Made by a program: the position numbers and the translations under genes. A stretch of 64,000 nucleotides of DNA from Pseudoruegeria aquimaris (GTDB lineage: Bacteria > Pseudomonadota > Alphaproteobacteria > Rhodobacterales > Rhodobacteraceae): positions 1 through 64,000 of the forward strand of contig NZ_FWFQ01000020.1 in assembly GCF_900172235.1 (NCBI RefSeq), given 5' to 3'. Each line of letters begins with the position of its first letter. Within the stretch, counting starts at the first letter, position 1. Under the pieces are notes generated by a model. It saw nothing but the letters and a program-made list of their open reading frames with translations, had not been told where the DNA came from and ran no database searches. Shown here piece after piece: positions 1-7,990 of this stretch.

Positions 1-55
1 ACAGCGGCGAGATCACCGCCCATTCCGCATCGCTCACATCGTGTCTGCCCGTCAT
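1..55 (-). CDS. IS5-family transposase, N-terminal fragment cut by window edge
   Basis: Read leftwards from an ATG at 55, the 18 visible codons give MTGRHDVSDAEWAVISPL. This is the usual N-terminus of small IS5-type transposases (an SDAEW-type motif followed by hydrophobic residues). A GGAGGTGAGC ribosome binding site precedes the ATG. The rest of the gene lies outside the window, so neither its integrity nor its subgroup can be judged. Family assignment rests on recalled motif similarity. Confidence 0.75.
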   Translation of the reverse strand, partial: MTGRHDVSDAEWAVISPL

Positions 56-124
56 GCTCACCTCCGTTTCCGAAAGTGAATCATCACACCGCCAAAAACG
101 GAATCCCGTTTATGAGTTCACGAC
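1..124 (-). mobile_element. End of an IS5-type insertion sequence
   Basis: About 70 bases separate the transposase start from the stop codon of the RraA-like gene, which fits the short leader and terminal inverted repeat of an IS5-type element. The element appears to stop at about 124, next to a CTAG sequence at 125-128 that could be a target site. The other end and the inverted repeat partner are outside the window, so the exact boundary is inferred. Confidence 0.55.
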
Positions 125-865
125 CTAGGCGCGCCCAGCCTTCCAGGCCTCGAAACGCTTCAGCGCATCCGGGTCCGTGGGCGGGTAGAGCCCGATCACG
201 GCCCGCCCCGCGAGCACCTCCTGAAGCACGAACTCTTCGAACAGTTCCATGCCGATCGCCTCTTCCGAGATCTCGTCGGCGAGGTGGCGCGGGATCACCA
301 TCACCCCGTCACCATCGCCCACGACGATATCGCCCGGGTAGACGGCCACGCCGCCGCAGCCGACCGGCAGGTTGATGTCGATCGCGTGGTGCTTGGTCAG
401 GTTCGTCGGGGCCGAAGGCTTGGCGGCGAAGACGGGCATCGACAGCGCCGCCGCGCCTGCGGCATCGCGCACGCCGCCGTCGCTCACCACCCCGGCCGCG
501 CCACGCACCTGAAGGCGGGTGAGCAGGATCGAACCGGCGGAGGCGGCGGAGGCGTCCTGGCGGCAATCCATCACCAGCACATGGCCTTCGGGGCAGGTCT
601 CCACGGCGACGCGCTGCGGATGGTCCGGCTCGCGGAAGGCTTCGATCGGATCGGTGTCCTCGCGGGCGGGAATGTAGCGCAGGGTGAAGGCCGGGCCGAC
701 CATGCGCGGCTTGCCCGCGCCCAGCGCCGAGACCCCCTGCACGTAGCAGTTCCGGTATCCTCGCTTGTAGAGAAGCGTGGCGATGGAAGCCGTGCTGGCG
801 GCTTTCAAACGGTCAAGCGTTTCGGGATGCAGCGGCACCTCGCTGGCGGGTTTCGGATCGGCCAT
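125..865 (-). CDS. RraA-like / class II pyruvate aldolase family protein
   Basis: About 246 residues of the RraA/HMG-CHA aldolase fold. The characteristic SDGGVRD loop is at about 128-134 and the PVGCGGVAVYPGD and VVGDGDGVMVIP segments follow. Family members are metal-dependent aldolases or decarboxylases acting on oxaloacetate- or pyruvate-yielding substrates; the name RNase E regulator is often misapplied. The usual Asp 21 residues before the Arg of the RD pair (DX20RD motif) is Ser112 here, which is unusual. The ATG at 865 is chosen over a GTG at 874 because GGAG lies 8 bases upstream. It is last in the alginate operon, so a role on a keto-deoxy sugar acid is plausible but only inferred. 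Its stop codon touches the IS end. Confidence 0.75.
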   Translation of the reverse strand: MADPKPASEVPLHPETLDRLKAASTASIATLLYKRGYRNCYVQGVSALGAGKPRMVGPAFTLRYIPAREDTDPIEAFREPDHPQRVAVETCPEGHVLVMDCRQDASAASAGSILLTRLQVRGAAGVVSDGGVRDAAGAAALSMPVFAAKPSAPTNLTKHHAIDINLPVGCGGVAVYPGDIVVGDGDGVMVIPRHLADEISEEAIGMELFEEFVLQEVLAGRAVIGLYPPTDPDALKRFEAWKAGRA

Positions 866-936
866 GTCACACACTCCGGAATGGGAACAGCAAAGAGGAA
901 CGGCGGCGCGAGGCCCAGGTTTCGCGCCGCCGCCTA

Positions 937-984
937 ACGCCCGGAGGGAGACCGGGCGTCGGACAACCGGGGCATCCCCCGGTT
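937..984 (-). other. Two tandem intercistronic stem-loops
   Basis: Downstream of the kdgF stop, leftwards, come an 8-bp stem (965-972 with 977-984) and a second 8-bp stem (937-944 with 952-959). Neither is followed by a T tract. They look like mRNA-processing or partial-termination structures that could lower expression of the RraA-like gene. Confidence 0.5.
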
Positions 985-1294
985 AGAGGAAATCATCCCG
1001 ACGCGGGGTGAAACAGTCGATCAGCGTGCCCGGCTCGAGGCAGACGCAACCGTGGATCTGGTTCGGCGGGATGACGAAGCTGTCGCCCGGCCCCACTTCG
1101 CGCTCTTCCTCGCCGAGGAAGAACCGGAAGCGGCCACTCTCCACGTAGGTGGATTGCACGTGGGGGTGATTGTGCTTGGCGCCCTCGGCGCCTTCCGCCT
1201 CGAAGCGGAAGGCCACCACCATCAGTTCCGGGCGCTCCGAAAGCACCTGCCGGCTGACGTTCTCACCCGTGGGCACGACTGGAAATTCGCTCAT
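983..1294 (-). CDS. kdgF: KdgF-type cupin, unsaturated uronate linearisation
   Basis: 103 residues forming a single cupin. HNHPH at 41-45 and the His of NQIHGC (His81) are likely metal ligands, with Gln47 a possible third. The C-terminus LIDCFTPRRDDFL closely resembles the ending recalled for KdgF. KdgF speeds conversion of 4,5-unsaturated monouronates (from pectin or alginate lyases) to the linear 4-deoxy-5-keto acid (DEH). It lies between the DEH reductase-like SDR and the RraA-like gene, 16 bases downstream of the former, consistent with one transcript and a cytoplasmic step straight after the PL15 lyase. Confidence 0.85.
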   Translation of the reverse strand: MSEFPVVPTGENVSRQVLSERPELMVVAFRFEAEGAEGAKHNHPHVQSTYVESGRFRFFLGEEEREVGPGDSFVIPPNQIHGCVCLEPGTLIDCFTPRRDDFL

Positions 1295-1310
1295 GGTCTC
1301 CGTCTCCGCC

Positions 1311-2054
1311 TCAGCTGAACAGCATGCCGCCGTTGATGTCGACGTTCGTGCCCGTCATGAACGCCGAGTCGTCGGTGGCGAGGAAGGTCACGAGGTTGGC
1401 GATGTCCTGCGGGGTGCCCTGGCGCTTCACCGGGGAGGCCGCCTCGACGTTGCGGCGCACTTCATCCTTGGTGAAGATGTTGTGGAAATCGGTGTCGATC
1501 ATGCCGGGGCAGAGCGCATTCACGCGGATCTTGGGGCCCAGTTCCTTGGCCAGCCCGCGGGTCATCGTCATCACCGCGCCCTTGGACGTGGCGTAGGCCA
1601 CGGCGCCCGGCCCGCCGCCGTCGCGGCCCGCCTGGCTGGCGATGTTGACGATGGCGCCTTCCTTCATGTGGGCAAGGCAGGCCTTGATCATCATGAAGGT
1701 GGAGGTGAGGTTGAGATCCATGACCGCGTTCCAATGCGCGAGCGGCATCTCGGCGATGGTCTTGCGCTCGATCAGGCCGCCGGAGTTGTTCACCAGCACG
1801 TCGATGCCGCCGAAGGCGGCGACGGTGGCATCCACCAGCGCCTGAACGCCTTCCGGCTTCGTCAGATCGCCCTGCACGGCGATGGCCTTGCCGCCCGCCG
1901 CCTCGATGGCGGCCACGGTGGCATCGGCCCCCTTGCTGGAGGCGAAGTAGTTGATCGCCACGTTGGCGCCCTCGGCCGCGAGCGCCTTGGCGCAGGCGCT
2001 GCCGATGTCGCGCCCGCCGCCGGTGACGATGGCTGTTTTTCCTGCAAGTTTCAT
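1311..2054 (-). CDS. SDR oxidoreductase, probable DEH reductase (DEH to KDG)
   Basis: 247 residues with a TGGGRDIG cofactor loop (11-18), NNSG (89-92) and the catalytic set Ser140, Tyr154 and Lys158 (YATSK). The SQAGRDGGGPGAVAY stretch is typical of the alginate-derived uronate reductases (Sphingomonas A1-R, Agrobacterium Atu3026 type), which reduce 4-deoxy-L-erythro-5-hexoseulose uronate to 2-keto-3-deoxygluconate. The ATG at 2054 has AAGGAAGG just upstream; longer readings overlap the lyase. It sits directly after the PL15 lyase with a 37-base gap. Whether NADH or NADPH is used cannot be read with confidence. Confidence 0.82.
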   Translation of the reverse strand: MKLAGKTAIVTGGGRDIGSACAKALAAEGANVAINYFASSKGADATVAAIEAAGGKAIAVQGDLTKPEGVQALVDATVAAFGGIDVLVNNSGGLIERKTIAEMPLAHWNAVMDLNLTSTFMMIKACLAHMKEGAIVNIASQAGRDGGGPGAVAYATSKGAVMTMTRGLAKELGPKIRVNALCPGMIDTDFHNIFTKDEVRRNVEAASPVKRQGTPQDIANLVTFLATDDSAFMTGTNVDINGGMLFS

Positions 2055-2091
2055 TCGATTTCCTTCCTTGAGATCGGGGCGGGCCGGGGCG

Positions 2092-4419
2092 TCAGATGCC
2101 GGTGGCCGCAAGCTTCTTGATGACCACCTTGAAGGCGTTGTCATCGGAGTCGGTGAAATAGAGATCGCAGTCGTAGCCCTGGTCATCCATGAAGCTGAAC
2201 ACGCGGCGCGGCGCCGACAGCGGATAGGGCACGAGCAGCGTCGCGATGCGGTGGCGCGTGGCCTCGGGATAGGAGGCGATCAGCCGGGTGCTGACGGGCA
2301 GCCCCTCGTATTCGGCCGGATCGACGCCAGGAAAGCCGGTTTCCTGCGAAAGCTGCGGCTTGCCGGCCTCCGACCAGATCACCTCGCCGTAGAAGCCGGC
2401 GCGCTCGCCCTGGTAGCGGAAGGTGCTTTCGCCCAGCTTCATCGGCGCGTTGGCGTGCAGCAGCCATTGCAGGGAGACAGGCGTTTCGGCGTCCACGCTG
2501 TCCACGAAGACGAAATACTGCCGGTTGACGAAATAGACTTCCCGCGTGGCCAGCGTCACCTCGGGGCTGAGGGTGCGGTAGGCGGCGGTGGCATCGCCCT
2601 TGATGTAGATGTGATCGCCCCGATCCTCGGCCACCTCGATGCGGCCCGTGGAGCGCATGGCTTCGGCCTTGTCGCGGCCCGCATACTGGCCCTTGCCGTT
2701 GATCAGGATCGCGTTCTTGGATTGGGTCTGCCGCCGCCAGACCTGGTGCATGGTGGAGTTGAAGGCCACGTAATGCCCGGACTGGATGGCCAGATCCTCA
2801 CCGAAGGCCGCGAGGCAGAAGGCGTTCTGATCCCCGTGGCTGTGGCTGATGGAGCCGAAGGGCGAGGATTTGAACACGAATTGAACATGCTCGTCGGGGC
2901 TCTGCATCCGGTGCTGGATCGCGGCCCAGCCGATGCCCCGGAACCAGCGGAGGCTATCCTCGTCGGAGGGCGGCGTGGCCTCGATGATGGGGAAATCGCT
3001 CCGGTAGAGCATTTCGTCGAAACGGAAATCCCACCAGCCCCAGTTGTAGAAGGCCATCTCCGTGCCGGGGTTGGTGCGCTTGATCTCGTCGTAATACCAC
3101 TGGTAGGCGCCGTTGCCGGTGACGCCGGCGAACTGGCGCAGGTTGTAGCCCAGTTTCACTGCGGGAAGATCGCCCATGGTGCTGTCGTCGCCGAAGGTGG
3201 CGCGGCGGGTGTCGGGCGCCTTGGTGTAGAGCGGCATGTCCCCCGTCTTCTGGAAGAAGGGGCGCTTGTAGATGTCGATGCCGGCCCAGCCCCTCAGCAG
3301 GTTGGCGGCGTCGATCAGGTAGGCCATGCCCGTCATCCAGTAATGCGGACCTTCCGCCCAGCCGCCGTCCGCATCGCCCCAGGGCGAATAGACGGTGAAG
3401 AGGAATTCCACCGCGTAGTTCAACCACTCCTCGGCTTCCTCGGCCTCGTCCAGAAGCGCGATGGCCGCCGGCACGATCACCGCGGAGACCGCACGCACCG
3501 CGTGGCTGTCGAAGGGGAACAGGTGGATGCGGGCGTGCTTGATGATGTGATCGGCCGTTTCGCGGGTGCGGATCAGAAGCGCTTCGCGCACCGTGGCGCG
3601 CTCGTCCTCGGACAGCACGTCGAACAGCCAGTCATAGCCCCAGGCCAATGCGAGGTTCACCCGGAAGGCCCATTCGTCGGTGTAGCTGCGGGAGGTGGTG
3701 CCGGCGGGATCCCATGCGGCCGCGGCCAGCAGCCACTCCTTGGCGCGGGCGATCATGGCCTCGTCTTCGGTGACCTTGCCGCCGATGGCGAGATGCCGGA
3801 TCGCGTAGAGAAGCTCCTGGCAATCGATGTAGGTTTGCCGCCAGACATTGGCGACGCGCTTGTGGCCGGGGTAGCCCGCGGGCTCGGCCATGATCTCGCG
3901 CTCCATCCAGGGCAGGACGGATTTGGCATAGAATTCATCCCAGGCACAGTGGCTGGCGTCTTCGGCGACCGCCGCCTTGAAGCCCTCGAGCCGGTCGGGC
4001 GAGAGCCAGAGCCGCGGGTGGGCGCGGGTGCCCTTCGCAAACCGTTCGGACCGGCTCGCCAGCGGCGTTTCCGGCAAGCCTTCGGCCACGGTGAAACTGC
4101 GCGTTTCACTCCACTCGGTGACCGGCGCCCCGCTTTCGGGATCGCAGACGGCATAGGCCCAATGGTAGGCGCCCGGCGCAAGCGGGGCATCGGGCGTGAA
4201 GAAATTCAGATCGACCGGCCCGAACAGCTTGGTTTTCTTCGCCGGGAAGGTGGGATCGGAGGAGATCCGCAGCACGTAGGTGGCCTCATCCTCGATGACG
4301 GGCAGCCAGGAAAACCGTGGCGGGTTCTCGGCGATGACGGTTTCGGCCGTGGGGCCATACTGCATCGTCAGGCGGCCGGCGCGGGGTTGATCGAGTGCGG
4401 GCTGCTGGGTGTCGGGCAT
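2092..4419 (-). CDS. PL15 exo-oligoalginate lyase (heparinase II/III-like)
   Basis: 775 residues, almost the same length as Agrobacterium Atu3025 (776 as recalled). An N-terminal beta domain begins with ENPPRFSWLP (31-40). An alpha-toroid and a C-terminal heparinase II/III beta domain follow. Arg194, His306, Arg309, Tyr360 and His526 lie where Atu3025 has Arg199, His311, Arg314, Tyr365 and His531 (numbers recalled), a constant offset of five. No signal peptide is seen, so it should act in the cytoplasm on imported oligoalginate, releasing unsaturated monouronate. It is flanked by the importer binding-protein gene and the DEH reductase. PL15 also has members active on other uronate polymers, so alginate is the most likely but unproven substrate. 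Confidence 0.87.
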   Translation of the reverse strand: MPDTQQPALDQPRAGRLTMQYGPTAETVIAENPPRFSWLPVIEDEATYVLRISSDPTFPAKKTKLFGPVDLNFFTPDAPLAPGAYHWAYAVCDPESGAPVTEWSETRSFTVAEGLPETPLASRSERFAKGTRAHPRLWLSPDRLEGFKAAVAEDASHCAWDEFYAKSVLPWMEREIMAEPAGYPGHKRVANVWRQTYIDCQELLYAIRHLAIGGKVTEDEAMIARAKEWLLAAAAWDPAGTTSRSYTDEWAFRVNLALAWGYDWLFDVLSEDERATVREALLIRTRETADHIIKHARIHLFPFDSHAVRAVSAVIVPAAIALLDEAEEAEEWLNYAVEFLFTVYSPWGDADGGWAEGPHYWMTGMAYLIDAANLLRGWAGIDIYKRPFFQKTGDMPLYTKAPDTRRATFGDDSTMGDLPAVKLGYNLRQFAGVTGNGAYQWYYDEIKRTNPGTEMAFYNWGWWDFRFDEMLYRSDFPIIEATPPSDEDSLRWFRGIGWAAIQHRMQSPDEHVQFVFKSSPFGSISHSHGDQNAFCLAAFGEDLAIQSGHYVAFNSTMHQVWRRQTQSKNAILINGKGQYAGRDKAEAMRSTGRIEVAEDRGDHIYIKGDATAAYRTLSPEVTLATREVYFVNRQYFVFVDSVDAETPVSLQWLLHANAPMKLGESTFRYQGERAGFYGEVIWSEAGKPQLSQETGFPGVDPAEYEGLPVSTRLIASYPEATRHRIATLLVPYPLSAPRRVFSFMDDQGYDCDLYFTDSDDNAFKVVIKKLAATGI

Positions 4420-4467
4420 CGGGGCGGGTGTCCTGTGGGCGCTGGAGATCTGGAATGTGCTCGGGAG

Positions 4468-4497
4468 GGGAAGGGCCGGCCTTCGCAGGCCCTTCCC
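4468..4497 (-). other. 10-bp stem-loop after the binding-protein gene
   Basis: GGGAAGGGCC (4468-4477) pairs perfectly with GGCCCTTCCC (4488-4497) around a 10-base loop. It lies between the binding-protein stop and the lyase start. With no T tract on the minus strand, it is more likely an mRNA 3'-stabilising or processing hairpin that raises binding-protein levels than a full terminator. Confidence 0.55.
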
Positions 4498-4516
4498 GAT
4501 GGTTGTGCGCGGGCGG

Positions 4517-6085
4517 TCAGCCCTTGCCGTACTGGCGCTTGTAGGCCGAGTTCATGGCGTCCAGAACTTCCTGGAAGCCCATCTTGTTGAGCGTGGCGAT
4601 GTAGTCGTCCCAATCGGCTTCCACGTCACCGTTGCCCAGCACCCAGCCCTGCTGGCGTTCCAGCATGTAGGTGCGGATGGATTCCCAGTACTTGTCGTAG
4701 ACCTTCTGCTCGTCTTCGTTGAGCGCCACGCCGAGGAACTGGTCGATCAGGTAGTCGCCCTGGTCATAGAGCGCGATGCCTTCCAGCGCGTATTTGTTGG
4801 ACCACTGGCGTTCGTATTCGTAGTCCTGGTGGTAGCCGCGCGCCTGGAGCTGGGCGCCCACTTCGTAGAGCTGGTTGTTGACCGGCTTGCCGTTGGTGAG
4901 CAGTTCCTCGGTGAATTTCGGCTTGCCGTCCACCATCGTGTACTGCTGGCCTTCCACGCCGAAGTTGGCGAGGCGGCGGCCTTCCTCGGTGAACCAGAAG
5001 TCGAAATACTTGATCGTCTCGACCGGGTGCTTGTTGGTGTAGCCGATGGCCCAGCCGTCCGGCTTGATCGGGATCCGGCGGTGCTCCTCGATGCGCTTGC
5101 CCGAGATCGAGGCCGGCGGCGCCATGGCCTTGAACTGGAAGCCGGGCACCTTGTCGGCGAGGCTGTCGTTGTAGCCGGAGGTGGAGGCGAACCAGTCGTG
5201 GGTCGCGCCGCCGAGGTTCTCGGAGAGCAGATATTCACGCGCGGAGGAGCCGCGGGTGAAGACTTCGGGGTCGATCAGCCCTTCGGCATACCAGCGCGCG
5301 AGGTTCTTGATGCCTTCGCGGTAGCCTTCCCCGGCGTAGGGGTGCTTCAGCTCACCGTTGTCCACGTAGAAATCGTGGTAGGTGTCGGAGCCGGACGAGC
5401 GGCCGTCCCACAGGGTGACGAGGCGGATCAGCTCCGGCCATTGGCGCGCGAAGTAGGGGATTTCATCCTTCAGGCCGTTGCCGTTGGGATCGCCGTCGCG
5501 GAAGGCGATGAGCACTTGTTCGAATTCTTCCACCGTCTGCGGCACTTCGAGGCCCAGCGCGTCCAGCCAGTCGTAGCGGATGAAATAGGCGCGGCCGTAT
5601 TTGCCGTCCGGCAGGTAGGGAATGTAGTAGATCTCGCCGTTGGCGGCCTGGATCGCCGAGCGGATCTCGGGGCGCTCGTCGAGGAAGGCCTTCAGGTTCG
5701 GGGCGTGCTCTTCGATCAGATCGTTCAAGCCGATGAAGGCGCCTTCGGGGCCGTATTGGTTCACGAAATCCTTCAGGCGGCTGGAGCCCACGATGTCGGG
5801 CACGTTGCCCGTGGCCAGCATCAGGTTCAGCGCCTCGGTCTTGCCGGTGTTCTCGTCGGTGCGTGTGTTTGCGCCCACCGTGGCGTCGCGCAGGTGGATG
5901 CCCGTCCATTCGCTGGCCACCTTCTCGACCGGCCAGTCCTCGTTGTAGCGCGGATAGCGGGCGTGGTTCATCTGGATGGTCAGGGTCAGCGGCTCGTCCA
6001 CGATCCGCAGGTGGCCGTCGGCGAGCGCCAGCCCGGTGATCGCGGTGCCGGCCAGCAGCACCGAGGCAAGTGTCAGTTTTCGCAT
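4517..6085 (-). CDS. ABC importer solute-binding protein, AlgQ1/AlgQ2-like
   Basis: 522 residues. A signal peptide (MRKLTLASVLLAGTAITGLALA, cut near residue 22) is followed by a family 1 binding protein of the long AlgQ/LipO class. An EF-hand-like loop at 199-208 (DPNGNGLKDE) matches the calcium site of AlgQ2, with D199, N201, N203, D207 and E208. In Sphingomonas A1 these periplasmic proteins bind alginate oligomers and deliver them to AlgM1M2SS. GGGAGGAAAAC precedes the ATG at 6085. It follows the two permease genes and is followed by a stable stem-loop, then the lyase. Confidence 0.85.
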   Translation of the reverse strand: MRKLTLASVLLAGTAITGLALADGHLRIVDEPLTLTIQMNHARYPRYNEDWPVEKVASEWTGIHLRDATVGANTRTDENTGKTEALNLMLATGNVPDIVGSSRLKDFVNQYGPEGAFIGLNDLIEEHAPNLKAFLDERPEIRSAIQAANGEIYYIPYLPDGKYGRAYFIRYDWLDALGLEVPQTVEEFEQVLIAFRDGDPNGNGLKDEIPYFARQWPELIRLVTLWDGRSSGSDTYHDFYVDNGELKHPYAGEGYREGIKNLARWYAEGLIDPEVFTRGSSAREYLLSENLGGATHDWFASTSGYNDSLADKVPGFQFKAMAPPASISGKRIEEHRRIPIKPDGWAIGYTNKHPVETIKYFDFWFTEEGRRLANFGVEGQQYTMVDGKPKFTEELLTNGKPVNNQLYEVGAQLQARGYHQDYEYERQWSNKYALEGIALYDQGDYLIDQFLGVALNEDEQKVYDKYWESIRTYMLERQQGWVLGNGDVEADWDDYIATLNKMGFQEVLDAMNSAYKRQYGKG

Positions 6086-6111
6086 GTTTTCCTCCCAGTT
6101 GCGAATGTTGG

Positions 6112-6993
6112 TTATTCTTTGACGCCGCCGAGAAGGATGCCCTTCTCGAAATAGCGCTGGATGAAGGGGTAGACGATCAGGATCGGGATGATGGAGCAGA
6201 CGATGATCGCGGCCGTCACCGTTTCCACGCTGTAGGCGGCATCCACCAGCGACGCGCCGAACTCGTTGTCGTCGGAGAGCGTCACGATGGTGTGGCGCAG
6301 ATAGACCTGCAGCGGGATCTTCTCTTCGTCCTGGAGCAGAACCATGGCCCAGAAGAAGCCGTTCCAGCGCGACACGATGCAGAAGAGCGAGACCGTGGCG
6401 ATGGCGGGCTTGGAGAGCGGCACGTAGACCTTCCAGAGCACCTGGAACTCGCTTGCCCCGTCCATCCGCGCGGCTTCCTCGAAGCTTTGCGGAATGCCTT
6501 CGAAGAAGTTGCGCAGCAGGATGATGTTGAAGCCGTTCACCGCGAAGCCGATGATGATGCCGAAGTAGCTGTCCAGCAGCCCCAGGTCCCGCATGTTCAG
6601 GAAGAAGGGGATCATCCCGGCGTTGAACCACATGGTGAAGGCCACCAGCAGGTTCCAGAACCGCCGCCCCTTGAGCTGCGGCCGCGACAGCGCATAGGCG
6701 CCGGGGATGATGATGACGAGGCTCATCAGCGTGCCGCCGATGGTGTAGATGAAGGTGTTCTTGTAGCTGATCCAGAACATCGGCTGGCTCAGCACGTGCT
6801 TGTAGGCCTCCAGCGTCGCCCCCACTGGGGTGAGCACCACGTTGCCCGCGCGGGCCTCGAAGCCGGAGCTGAAGGACACCGCCGCGATGTAGATGAACGG
6901 ATAGAGCGTGGAGATCGCGAACATGCCGATGAGGATCATGTTCAGGACCACGAACAGCTTGTCGCCGCGGCTGTAGAGGTTGAAGTTCGTCAT
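6112..6993 (-). CDS. ABC importer permease, AlgM2/YtcP-like
   Basis: 293 residues with about six membrane segments. The inner-membrane binding-protein-dependent permease motif is EEAARMDGASEFQVLWKVYV, the EAA loop that contacts the ATPase. It pairs with the permease just upstream (gap 13 bases) to form the channel of the alginate-type importer. The carbohydrate uptake 1 class is clear. Specificity is inferred from the adjacent AlgQ-like protein and PL15 lyase. Confidence 0.85.
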   Translation of the reverse strand: MTNFNLYSRGDKLFVVLNMILIGMFAISTLYPFIYIAAVSFSSGFEARAGNVVLTPVGATLEAYKHVLSQPMFWISYKNTFIYTIGGTLMSLVIIIPGAYALSRPQLKGRRFWNLLVAFTMWFNAGMIPFFLNMRDLGLLDSYFGIIIGFAVNGFNIILLRNFFEGIPQSFEEAARMDGASEFQVLWKVYVPLSKPAIATVSLFCIVSRWNGFFWAMVLLQDEEKIPLQVYLRHTIVTLSDDNEFGASLVDAAYSVETVTAAIIVCSIIPILIVYPFIQRYFEKGILLGGVKE

Positions 6994-7006
6994 GTGCTTT
7001 CCCCTC

Positions 7007-7990
7007 TCACCACAGCGACGTGCGCGAGTAGCGCTTGGAGATGCTGTTGGCGCCGATCACGAGGACGAAGGCGACAACCGCGTTGAACAGGCCCGCAGCC
7101 GCCGCCAGATCGTACTGGCCGCCCTGGATGCCCTGGCGATAGATGAAGGTGTTCACCACGTCGGCGGTCTCGTAGGTGGCCGGCTGGTAGAGCAGGATCA
7201 CCATCTCGAAGCTGACTTCCATGATGTTGCCGATGCGGATGATCAGCATGATGATGATCGTCGGCAGGATGCTGGGAATGGTGATCTTCCACATCATCTG
7301 CCAGCGGCTCGCGCCATCCACCACCGCGCTTTCGTAGAGCGTCGGCGAGACGCCGGCGATGGCGGCGAGATAGACGATGGACTGGAAGCCCGCCTCCTGC
7401 CAGATGCCGGTGCCGATGAAGATCGGGCGGAACCATTCGGGTTTCGTCAGGAAGTAGATGGGCTCCACCCCGAACCAGCCCAGCATCGTGTTGACGATGC
7501 CCGCCGAGGGCGAGAAGGCCGTGATCACGATCCCGGCGATGATCACCGACGAGATGAAATGCGGCAGGTAGACGATCGTCTGGGCCGTCTTCTTGAACAT
7601 CTTGTGCAGGATCTCGTTGAACATCAGCGCCAGCAGGATCGGCACCGGAAAGCCGAACAGCAGCGTGTAGAAGCTGATGATCACCGTGTTCCGCAGCGCC
7701 CGGATGAACTGATCGTTGGAGAACAGCGTCTCGAAATGCTCGAAGCCGACCCAGGGGCTGCCCTGGATGCCGCGGAAGATGGAGTAATCCTTGAAGGCGA
7801 TCTGCAGGCCGTACATCGGCTTGTAGAGGAAGACGAGAAGCCAGATCACCATGGGCAGCAGCATCGCGTAGAGCTGCCACTCGCGTTTGAAATGCGCCAC
7901 CACGGCCTGGGCGCGCGTGGGCTTGGCGTAGCCCGGCGCCCGCTGCGCGGGCTCGGCCGGAACGCCCGTCTGCTCGGGAATGTCCGTCAT
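7007..7990 (-). CDS. ABC importer permease, AlgM1/LplB-like
   Basis: 327 residues. A cytoplasmic N-terminal tail of about 40 residues is followed by six membrane segments and the EAA loop (YESAVVDGASRWQMMWKITI). It is the first permease of the pair, and its ATG overlaps the TGA of the ATPase gene (ATGA), implying coupled translation. The long N-terminal tail and LplB-like sequence fit the AlgM1 half of Sphingomonas-type alginate importers. Confidence 0.85.
   Translation of the reverse strand: MTDIPEQTGVPAEPAQRAPGYAKPTRAQAVVAHFKREWQLYAMLLPMVIWLLVFLYKPMYGLQIAFKDYSIFRGIQGSPWVGFEHFETLFSNDQFIRALRNTVIISFYTLLFGFPVPILLALMFNEILHKMFKKTAQTIVYLPHFISSVIIAGIVITAFSPSAGIVNTMLGWFGVEPIYFLTKPEWFRPIFIGTGIWQEAGFQSIVYLAAIAGVSPTLYESAVVDGASRWQMMWKITIPSILPTIIIMLIIRIGNIMEVSFEMVILLYQPATYETADVVNTFIYRQGIQGGQYDLAAAAGLFNAVVAFVLVIGANSISKRYSRTSLW

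Noticed and set aside
2183-2467. Long Arg/Pro-rich frames opposite or inside the lyase and elsewhere
   Set aside because: They overlap a clear gene in another frame, have the Arg/Pro/Ala composition of GC-rich shadow frames and no family motif.
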